Positions 1 to 5,385 of a stretch of 11,256 nt of DNA are shown piece after piece. The position numbers were made by a program, and so were the translations under genes. Every line of letters starts with the position of its first letter. Position 1 is the first letter of the stretch. The stretch comes from Alcaligenaceae bacterium (lineage in GTDB: Bacteria; Pseudomonadota; Gammaproteobacteria; Burkholderiales; Burkholderiaceae_B): positions 1-11,256 of the forward strand of contig JAJUJN010000033.1 of the NCBI GenBank assembly GCA_029265335.1, written 5' to 3'. The notes beneath the pieces were generated by a model. The model was not told the origin of the DNA, searched no databases, and saw only the letters and a list, made by a program, of their open reading frames with translations.

Positions 1-380
1 CCATGATCGGCGTGCCGGTGGTGGCGGCCGACACCGATGCAGAAGCCGAATTTCAAGCGACCACCCAGCAACAGAAGTTTTTGTCTATGGTGCGCGGGCG
101 CCGGCTGCCTCCCCAGCCGCCAGTAGAAAACAGGGACGAACTGTGGAGCCCGCCCGAAAAAGCGGCCGTGATGCAACGGCTGGGGGCCGCCATCGTGGGT
201 GGGCCCGAGCGGGTGGCGCAGCGCCTCCTCGAGATTGTGCAGCACACCGAGGCCGACGAAGTGATGGTGGTGTCCGACTTCTATCGCATCGAAGACCGCC
301 TTCGTTCCTACGAAATCCTGGCACAGGCGTGGGCCAAGAAATTGGGCTCTACATCGCTCGCAGCCGCCACAGCGAAATGA
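1..380 (+). CDS. Luciferase-like (LLM class) flavin-dependent oxidoreductase, C-terminal part
   Basis: Only the last 125 or so residues are in the window; the frame is open at the left edge, so the ATG at base 3 is very probably internal. The sequence resembles the C-terminal third of bacterial luciferase-like flavin monooxygenases (YhbW-type, usually about 330-350 aa). It begins with a strand reading MIGVPVVAADTDAEAE. A loop follows with PPQPPVENRDELW, then IVGGPERVAQRLLEIVQHTEADEVMVV, the conserved 'G-x-P-e-x-V-a-x-x-L' helix plus the final beta strand of the barrel. A last helix (RLRSYEILAQAWA) closes the protein. Family members use reduced flavin and oxygen to oxidise small organic substrates; the substrate cannot be read from this fragment. 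The 3' end overlaps the end of the opposing methyltransferase gene by 32 bp. The family call is fairly secure, the function unknown. Confidence 0.85.
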   Translation, partial: MIGVPVVAADTDAEAEFQATTQQQKFLSMVRGRRLPPQPPVENRDELWSPPEKAAVMQRLGAAIVGGPERVAQRLLEIVQHTEADEVMVVSDFYRIEDRLRSYEILAQAWAKKLGSTSLAAATAK

Positions 381-1389
381 TCTCGGCTGCGCGCGCGGCG
401 TGAAGCGGATCGGAGCGGTCGCGACTCCGAGGATGCCTGGGTGGTGTGTCGTGCCGGTCCACCACCGCCAGCCCGCCCGCCTGCAGCAGCTCGGGAATTT
501 CGTTGGCCGCTCGCAAGCCGATACGTTCGGCAAGATCCGACATCATGAGCCAAGCTTCTCCATTCGGCAGAAGTCGCGCAGCAGCTTCCTGTAAAAAGCC
601 CCTTAGCATCGCACCGCCAGGATCGTAGATGGCGCTGTCCAGCCCCCGACCCGGTTTGCCGGGCAACCAAGGCGGGTTGCACACGATCAGGTCTGCCTGC
701 CCGTCTGCGGGCAGACCCTCCAGCTGCTGCAGCTGCACCTGGTTGGCCACACCGAGTCGCTGCAGATTCTCGCGAGCGCAGGCTATGGCGGTGGTGCTCA
801 TGTCGGTCGCCAGTATTCTGCCCACGCCACGACGCGCCAGAATTGCGCCAAGTACCCCCGTACCGGTGCCCACATCCCAGGCCACTTCACACTGGGTTGG
901 CAACGGCGCGCGCGCCACCAGGTCGAGATATTCGCTGCGCGTGGGTGCGAAGACGCCGTAGTGGGGATGAATTCTGTCGCCGCCCAGCGCGGCCACCGGC
1001 ACACCGCGCAACTGCCATTGCCAGGCGCCGATCAACCCCAGCACCTCGCGCAGCGGCAGCATGCCCGGCGCCTGGGCCGGGCCCCAGGCCGCTTCGGCTG
1101 CTGCACGAATGTCTGGGGCCCGCGCCACCAGCAGGCGGTACTCCGCGCCTACCGGCAGCAACAGGCGGCCCAGTATCGTTGCCTGCTGCGCCTGCAGCTG
1201 TCGACCATCGTGAAACCGCTCGAGCAGCGACGCGTCGGGCGCCTGCCGCCGTTTGCGCTTCTGCAGGCGTCGGCCTACCGCTTGCAGCAGATTGCGGGCA
1301 TTGTGGTAATCACCCTGCCAGAGCACTGCCGTACCCTGCGTCGTGTAGCGCAAGGCTTGATCGGCGCCAAGGGTGTCGTCGGCACGCAC
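349..1389 (-). CDS. Class I SAM-dependent methyltransferase (HemK/RsmC-like NPPW motif)
   Basis: A 346-aa protein whose C-terminal half is a Rossmann-type methyltransferase. Visible motifs are DVGTGTGVLGAIL at 172-184 (motif I, SAM binding), ATDMS at 194-198 (motif II) and VCNPPW at 236-241 (motif IV). NPPW/NPPY motifs are typical of enzymes that methylate a nitrogen on glutamine or on a nucleobase. The segment HYGVFAPTRSEYLDLVARAP at 143-162, just before the domain, resembles the lead-in of PrmB/HemK-like enzymes. The N-terminal 110 residues are basic (RRLQKRKRR at 40-48) and could contact nucleic acid. The target cannot be decided here. The start is GTG at 1389. An in-frame stop at 1417-1419 leaves no room for a longer protein, and no clear ribosome binding site is visible, so the exact start is moderately sure. 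It is divergent from the DUF502 gene and convergent with the flavin monooxygenase gene. Confidence 0.85.
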   Translation of the reverse strand: MRADDTLGADQALRYTTQGTAVLWQGDYHNARNLLQAVGRRLQKRKRRQAPDASLLERFHDGRQLQAQQATILGRLLLPVGAEYRLLVARAPDIRAAAEAAWGPAQAPGMLPLREVLGLIGAWQWQLRGVPVAALGGDRIHPHYGVFAPTRSEYLDLVARAPLPTQCEVAWDVGTGTGVLGAILARRGVGRILATDMSTTAIACARENLQRLGVANQVQLQQLEGLPADGQADLIVCNPPWLPGKPGRGLDSAIYDPGGAMLRGFLQEAAARLLPNGEAWLMMSDLAERIGLRAANEIPELLQAGGLAVVDRHDTPPRHPRSRDRSDPLHAARAAEIISLWRLRAM

Positions 1390-1500
1390 GATGCGCGCCG
1401 GTCGCGCATGGTGGCGCTAAAGCCAATGTGCCCCCATTGCCTCGTTCTGGTGAAACCACTGGGTGATTTCGTCGTCTAACATGTCGACTCTTCGCTCCAC

Positions 1501-1504
1501 GGAG
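1501..1504 (+). promoter_or_regulatory. Ribosome binding site of the DUF502 gene
   Basis: GGAG lies 6 nt upstream of the ATG at 1511. This site decides between four in-frame start candidates (GTG 1463, ATG 1481, ATG 1511, ATG 1532) in favour of 1511; none of the others has a comparable purine-rich site. Confidence 0.6.
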
Positions 1505-1510
1505 CTCTTC

Positions 1511-2269
1511 ATGGGCCGTATCCGTTTTTCCATGACTCGCCTTCACATCTATTTCTTTCGCGGCTTGATCACGATCCTGCCGGTCGGGCTCACGCTGTAC
1601 CTGCTCTACCTGTTTCTCACCTGGAGCGAGCAACTCACGGTCAGTGTGCTGCGCCCGTTCGTCGGCGAGTTCTATTTTCCGGGGCTCGGCCTGCTGCTCG
1701 GCGTTCTCTTCATTGTGATCATCGGCTATCTGGTCACCAACCGCTGGATCTCCAGCGCCTTTCAGTACGTTGAGCGCGCCTTCACCAATATCCCGGTCAT
1801 CAAAAGCATTTATTCATCGCTCAAGAGTTTTGCCGACTATTTTTCACCCAACGAAAGCACCAGCGCTCAGCAAGTGGTCATCGTGCGCCATCCAGCCCAC
1901 CCCGTAGAAGTGGTCGGGCTCGTGACCCGTCGCCACATGCGCGATCTTCCCGAGGGCTTCTTGCCCGGCGAGCGCGTGGCCGTGTATCTGCCCATGGGCT
2001 ACATGATTGGTGGGTACACGGTTTTTGTGCCGGTTGAGTGGACCCAGCCCATCGATATGACGGTGGAAGAAGCCATGCGTTCGTCGTTGATCGCGTGGAT
2101 GGCTCCGAGCGAAGCCGTCACGCCATCTGACACTCCAGAATCTCCCAGCCCTGCACCCGAGATCGACCCCTCTGCCGACCACAACCCGCCCCGCACATCG
2201 TCAACCGAGCAGGTGGTCAGCCCAACAAAAAACCCGGCCGATGGGGCCGGGCGTGGTGTGGGGAGTTGA
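1511..2269 (+). CDS. DUF502 family membrane protein
   Basis: A 252-aa protein of the DUF502 (COG2928) family. Two hydrophobic helices are visible, at about residues 14-37 (YFFRGLITILPVGLTLYLLY) and 56-76 (FPGLGLLLGVLFIVIIGYLV). They are followed by the family's conserved stretch VERAFTNIPVIKSIYSSLKSFADYF at about 87-111, and by a soluble beta-rich part that includes GFLPGERVAVYLP and MGYMIGGYTVFVP. The protein probably sits in the inner membrane; no biochemical function is known for the family that I can state. The last 45 or so residues are Pro/Ser/Thr-rich and look disordered, a variable tail beyond the conserved domain. Longer starts at 1463 and 1481 are possible but lack a ribosome binding site. 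The final codons (2227-2251) double as a terminator on the other strand, so the C-terminal sequence is constrained by that hairpin. Confidence 0.9.
   Translation: MGRIRFSMTRLHIYFFRGLITILPVGLTLYLLYLFLTWSEQLTVSVLRPFVGEFYFPGLGLLLGVLFIVIIGYLVTNRWISSAFQYVERAFTNIPVIKSIYSSLKSFADYFSPNESTSAQQVVIVRHPAHPVEVVGLVTRRHMRDLPEGFLPGERVAVYLPMGYMIGGYTVFVPVEWTQPIDMTVEEAMRSSLIAWMAPSEAVTPSDTPESPSPAPEIDPSADHNPPRTSSTEQVVSPTKNPADGAGRGVGS
2227..2251 (-). terminator. Intrinsic terminator of the vanAB operon
   Basis: Read on the minus strand, a perfect 7-bp all-G/C stem (CCCGGCC paired with GGCCGGG, 2245-2251 and 2233-2239) with a 5-nt loop is followed at once by six T residues (2232-2227). It begins 28 nt after the vanB stop codon. 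No T-run follows the stem on the plus strand, so it acts in one direction, although it lies inside the coding sequence of the converging DUF502 gene. Confidence 0.9.
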
Positions 2270-2279
2270 GAGCTTCCAC

Positions 2280-3227
2280 TTAAAGGTCGAGCACCAACAT
2301 ACCCGACTTGGAGCGACCGCAGCATGGCAGCATTTGATCGTTGGCCTCTTTCTCGGCGTCGGTGAGGTAGAGATCCCGGTGATCGGGCTCGCCCTCGAGT
2401 ACGCGGGTAAGACAGGTGCCGCACACGCCCTGTTCGCACGAAACCGGGATATCGATGCCGTGCTCGGCGAGCGCGTCGGTGATGGATTGGTCGGCTGCAA
2501 TGTCGATGATCTCGCCGCTGCTGGCGATCTTTACCTGGAACGCGCCGTCGTCGTCGCTGGTGGCATCGACACCGGTGAAATACTCGCGGTGCAGGCGATC
2601 TTCGGGCCAACCCAGCTCTTTGGCGGTATTCAATACCACATCGATGAAGCCAGTGGGCCCACAAACATAGAGGTGTTTGTCGGCTGCCGGCTCGCCAATG
2701 GCCTCACGAAAGTTGATGCACTCTTCGACATTGGCGTTGTCGTGATAGATGCGAGCATGTTCGCGGATTCCATCGGCCTCGAGGCGACTCCGAAATGCCG
2801 TACGCTCGGGCGAGCGTGTGCAATAGTGCAAAGCGAAATCTGCACCAATATGAGCCAGACGCTCGGCCATGCACAGAATAGGCGTGATGCCGATACCACC
2901 CGCGATCAACACAGACTGCTTGGCCTGCGGATCGAGCGGGAAGTGGTTTTTGGGCGCAGAAATCTCGATGATATCGCCCTCGTTCAGAGCGTGTGCGGCC
3001 TTGGAGCCACCGCGCGACTCCGGCTCGAGCAGAATGCCGAGCACGTAGCGTGAGCGATCCAGCGGATTGTTGCAAAGTGAATACTGACGTGTGAGCCCGG
3101 GAGCGAGCGTGACGTCGATATGGGCGCCTGCCGAGAACGTGGGCAGGGGCTGGCCATCGGGATCGGCCAGCTCCAGCGCCACGATATCTTGGGCTTCGTC
3201 CGTTTTTTTCTTGACCTGCACTTTCAT
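2280..3227 (-). CDS. vanB: Vanillate O-demethylase reductase subunit VanB (PDR-type oxidoreductase)
   Basis: A 315-aa protein, the usual length for VanB and phthalate dioxygenase reductase-type electron donors. Domain order is a flavin-binding beta barrel with RQYS at 47-50 (FMN contact), then an NAD(P)H domain with GGIGITP at 110-116 and CGPTGF at 189-194. A C-terminal plant-type [2Fe-2S] ferredoxin domain follows, with Cys264, Cys269 and Cys272 (SCEQGVCGTC) and Cys302 in MLPCCGR. It passes electrons from NAD(P)H through flavin and iron-sulfur to the Rieske centre of VanA in the cytoplasm. The start is ATG 3227, matching the family N-terminus (MKVQVKKKT). An in-frame GTG at 3260 would add 11 residues unlike the family. 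The gene lies 41 bp after vanA on the same strand and is followed by a strong terminator, so vanA-vanB forms the end of an operon. Confidence 0.93.
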   Translation of the reverse strand: MKVQVKKKTDEAQDIVALELADPDGQPLPTFSAGAHIDVTLAPGLTRQYSLCNNPLDRSRYVLGILLEPESRGGSKAAHALNEGDIIEISAPKNHFPLDPQAKQSVLIAGGIGITPILCMAERLAHIGADFALHYCTRSPERTAFRSRLEADGIREHARIYHDNANVEECINFREAIGEPAADKHLYVCGPTGFIDVVLNTAKELGWPEDRLHREYFTGVDATSDDDGAFQVKIASSGEIIDIAADQSITDALAEHGIDIPVSCEQGVCGTCLTRVLEGEPDHRDLYLTDAEKEANDQMLPCCGRSKSGMLVLDL

Positions 3228-3268
3228 CGTGTGACTGACTCCGTTCGGCAAGGCGCCCACCGTGCCGA

Positions 3269-4312
3269 TCAGGCGGCTGCGCGTGCGCCCTGCTCTTCTT
3301 GAATGATGCGATCCAAAATGCGTCGCGCCTGTACCCCGCCAGCGTCGATGTTCAGGCTGAGGAGCCTGCGTTCGGGGTAGTCGAGCAGATTCCGTTGCTG
3401 CGATTCGAGCATTTCGAGATCTTCGGCGAAGATTTTGGCTTGGCCTTCGCGAATGGTTTGTGTGAGCGCGGCATCGTTAACCTTGAAGTTGCGCGCCATG
3501 CCCCAGAAGTACCACATAGAGGTGTCGGTTTCGGGGGTTATAAAGTCTACAACAATACTGGACACCTTGTGTTCGGGTGCAGCATCATAGCCGCCCTTTC
3601 CAGCCAGAGCCACGCCCACTTCGATCATGACATGGCTGGGGGGTGTGAAGCGGCAGATCTGCCAGCGGTCGCAAGGCCCATCATCGGGCAGACCGGCGCC
3701 TTGTAGCGCTGCTTGCCAGAACGGCGGGGGCGTGATGTTTTCCATCAGCCGGCTGGTTACCACCTGACCGTCGATCATTTTGGTGGTGGGCGAAGCCTCT
3801 TCGATCTCGGGTTGACCAATGCTGGTGGCGTGCACGTAGGTTTCGTGCGTGAGGTCCATGAGGTTGTCGATCATCAGGCGGTAATCACAATGAATGTGAT
3901 ACATGCCGCCACCAAACGCCCAATCGGGGCTTTCGAGCCAGGCAAAATCGGGAATCAGCGTTTCGTCGGCCTTGGTTTCGTCGCCAGGCCATACCCAGAT
4001 GAAGCCGTAGCGCTCCACCACGGGATAGCGGCGGATGGACGGAAAGCCCCCCACCCGCTGGTGCGGCATGCTCTGACATTTGCCGTCGGCGCCCATGGCC
4101 AGACCATGGTAACCACACACAAGATGCCCGTCGCGCATGAAGCCCAGCGAGAGCGGCGCGCCACGGTGCGGACAGAAGTCTTCGAGAGCGGCGGCTTTGC
4201 CATCGGCCCCGCGGAAGAACACCATGCGCTGATTACAGATACGGCGCCCCAGGGGTTTATCGGCGATGTCGTTGGCCGATGCAGCCACATACCAAGTATT
4301 GACGGGAAACAT
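3269..4312 (-). CDS. vanA: Vanillate O-demethylase oxygenase subunit VanA (Rieske non-haem iron oxygenase)
   Basis: A 347-aa Rieske oxygenase alpha subunit, close to the length of known VanA. The Rieske [2Fe-2S] motif is Cys47-x-His49 and Cys66-x2-His69 (CPHRG and CGYHG). The mononuclear iron site shows N150-x2-D153-x2-H156-x4-H161 (NLMDLTHETYVH). Long stretches match my memory of Pseudomonas VanA, such as DKPLGRRICNQ, MYHIHCDYRLMIDNLMDLTHE and VDFITPETDTSMWYFWGMAR. The reaction is oxidative O-demethylation of vanillate to protocatechuate and formaldehyde, a step in breakdown of lignin-derived aromatics. The start is ATG 4312, with a GGAGG site 8 nt upstream; the frame is open for 52 more codons upstream, but that part is unlike the family and runs into the operator. 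A related methoxy-aromatic substrate such as syringate remains possible. Confidence 0.93.
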   Translation of the reverse strand: MFPVNTWYVAASANDIADKPLGRRICNQRMVFFRGADGKAAALEDFCPHRGAPLSLGFMRDGHLVCGYHGLAMGADGKCQSMPHQRVGGFPSIRRYPVVERYGFIWVWPGDETKADETLIPDFAWLESPDWAFGGGMYHIHCDYRLMIDNLMDLTHETYVHATSIGQPEIEEASPTTKMIDGQVVTSRLMENITPPPFWQAALQGAGLPDDGPCDRWQICRFTPPSHVMIEVGVALAGKGGYDAAPEHKVSSIVVDFITPETDTSMWYFWGMARNFKVNDAALTQTIREGQAKIFAEDLEMLESQQRNLLDYPERRLLSLNIDAGGVQARRILDRIIQEEQGARAAA

Positions 4313-4320
4313 GCGAACTT

Positions 4321-4325
4321 CCTCC
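4321..4325 (-). promoter_or_regulatory. Ribosome binding site of vanA
   Basis: GGAGG on the minus strand, 8 nt before ATG 4312. It fixes the start against the longer in-frame reading that begins near 4468. Confidence 0.8.
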
Positions 4326-4454
4326 AGACCCCAGAACAGGTCGTTGGTGTGAATTGAAGGAAGAGGCCCCGCTGCCTGGATGCTGAGCTCGGCTTTGGCG
4401 CCGCATGAACCGCAGGGCAGCACCAGATTTGCTCGACAGGCAATCACGCAGAAG

Positions 4455-4483
4455 CATCCTGAATACATATTGTATACAGGATG
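4455..4483 (-). promoter_or_regulatory. 29-bp palindromic operator, probable VanR site at the vanA promoter
   Basis: A near-perfect inverted repeat centred on 4469: outer arms CATCCTG and CAGGATG (7 of 7 bases), inner arms ATACA and TGTAT (5 of 5), one mismatched pair between the arms and a 3-nt centre. It sits between vanR and vanA, about 145 bases before the vanA start. GntR/FCD regulators commonly bind short A/T-rich palindromes of this general form. That VanR binds here and releases on vanillate is inferred from position and family. Confidence 0.8.
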
Positions 4484-4498
4484 TGCACAGCTCGTCTA
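4469..4498 (-). promoter_or_regulatory. Predicted sigma-70 promoter of vanAB
   Basis: On the minus strand, TAGACG (4498-4493, 4 of 6 to TTGACA) and TACAAT (4474-4469, 4 of 6 to TATAAT) are 18 bp apart. The -10 box lies at the centre of the palindromic operator, so a bound repressor would block polymerase. The transcript would have a leader of roughly 150 nt before vanA. Confidence 0.5.
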
Positions 4499-4518
4499 CC
4501 GCCGCAGCGGCAGCACAA

Positions 4519-5277
4519 TCAGCGGCGAATCAGAGCGCCACCCTGGAGGCGATTCATGGCTTTCTGACTGTCAAGAGCACTCTGCAGATTGCGATGTGCG
4601 ATTCGGGCGTGTTCCCGCATCAGGGCCTCGGCACGCGCGCCCTCACGTCGCTCGATGGCGTCGATGACGGCGCGATGCTGGGCCTGAGCCAAGACGAGAG
4701 TGTCGTGTGCATCGGGTGTGACTGCCTGGACCAGCACAAAACCGCTGGGCGAAGCAAATGGCGAAGCCATGGCCTTCTCGAGTTGCCGCTCGATCACGGC
4801 GCTGCCGCACGCACCCGCCAGCAACCGGTGAAAAGCCTCGTTGGCCTCGACATAGTCTTCGAAGCGCGCTTCGGTGAGGTCACCGCGCAAGACCTCGTCG
4901 ATGCGTTCTACACAGCGCTGCAGATCGCGCAGAATGCGCACTGCCACACCGCGTTCGGCGGCCAACCGGGCGGCCAGGCCTTCGAGAGTGCCGCGCACCT
5001 CGATGGCATCCCACACGTCGTTCTCGGTAAACGAACGAACGGCGAAGCCACCCGAAGGAATAGGCTCCAGAAATCCCTCTTCCTGCAAACGCAGCAGGGC
5101 GGCGCGCACCGGGGTGCGCGCGACACCCAGCCGGTCGACCACCCACAGCTCGGAAATGCGTGAGCCTGCCGGGAGTTCGCCGTCGAGTATCAATTCGCGC
5201 AGTCCCAGCTGGGCGCGCAAAGCCTGAGAGCCCGCTGGCTGTGTATCGGAAGCGGTATTGGGAGGTAGCGTGGCCAT
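4519..5277 (-). CDS. vanR: GntR/FCD family transcriptional regulator, probable VanR
   Basis: A 252-aa regulator of the GntR superfamily, FadR/FCD branch. A winged helix-turn-helix covers about residues 17-82, with the characteristic RISELWVVDRLGVARTPVR at 40-58 followed by LLRLQEEGFLEPIPSGGFAV. The C-terminal all-helical FCD ligand-binding domain covers about 86-235. Likely metal or ligand residues are N146 and H150 (ANEAFH), H201 (QHRAV) and H223 (REHARI). The gene lies directly upstream of vanA on the same strand with a palindromic operator between them, which supports a role as the vanillate-responsive repressor VanR. In several known van loci vanR is divergent from, or downstream of, vanAB. 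The start is ATG 5277, the first start in the frame; only a weak GGAG, about 13 nt upstream, is visible. The GntR/FCD call is firm, the VanR identity rests on context. Confidence 0.85.
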   Translation of the reverse strand: MATLPPNTASDTQPAGSQALRAQLGLRELILDGELPAGSRISELWVVDRLGVARTPVRAALLRLQEEGFLEPIPSGGFAVRSFTENDVWDAIEVRGTLEGLAARLAAERGVAVRILRDLQRCVERIDEVLRGDLTEARFEDYVEANEAFHRLLAGACGSAVIERQLEKAMASPFASPSGFVLVQAVTPDAHDTLVLAQAQHRAVIDAIERREGARAEALMREHARIAHRNLQSALDSQKAMNRLQGGALIRR

Positions 5278-5304
5278 GTTCTTGTTCGGACTCCGGTCGA
5301 CGTT

Positions 5305-5332
5305 GTGGTGGTGCGTTGCGCAAGGCCACCAC
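5305..5332. repeat. Inverted repeat in the vanR leader (GTGGTGG/CCACCAC)
   Basis: A 7-bp inverted repeat (5305-5311 and 5326-5332) enclosing the 8-bp palindrome TTGCGCAA (5316-5323), 28 bases before the vanR start. It could form a leader hairpin or be a protein-binding site; nothing in the sequence decides. Confidence 0.45.
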
Positions 5333-5339
5333 GGGTCAA

Positions 5340-5364
5340 CGGCGGCAGGTCGCGCCTGCCGCCG
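5340..5364 (-). repeat. GC-rich 10-bp hairpin between nnr and vanR
   Basis: A perfect 10-bp stem (CGGCGGCAGG with CCTGCCGCCG) and a 5-nt loop, starting 22 nt after the nnr stop codon. Only two T residues follow on the minus strand, so it is a poor intrinsic terminator. It could still act as an mRNA-stabilising or weak termination structure at the end of the hsp20-lon-nnr transcript, and it would lie in the vanR leader. Confidence 0.55.
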
Positions 5365-5385
5365 AGTTAAAGCTTCAGGATCGGA

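Noticed and set aside
1420..1440. Short inverted repeat CAATG/CATTG between the methyltransferase and DUF502 genes
   Set aside because: Five-bp arms are expected by chance and no convincing divergent promoter boxes line up with it.
3245..3268. 6-bp inverted repeat TCGGCA/TGCCGA between vanA and vanB
   Set aside because: Short stem, 12-nt loop and no T-run; not enough to call an attenuator or terminator.
4313..4468. In-frame 52-codon extension upstream of vanA
   Set aside because: The GGAGG site and family N-terminus (MFPVNTWYVA) support 4312; the extension is Cys-rich, unlike VanA, and runs into the operator.
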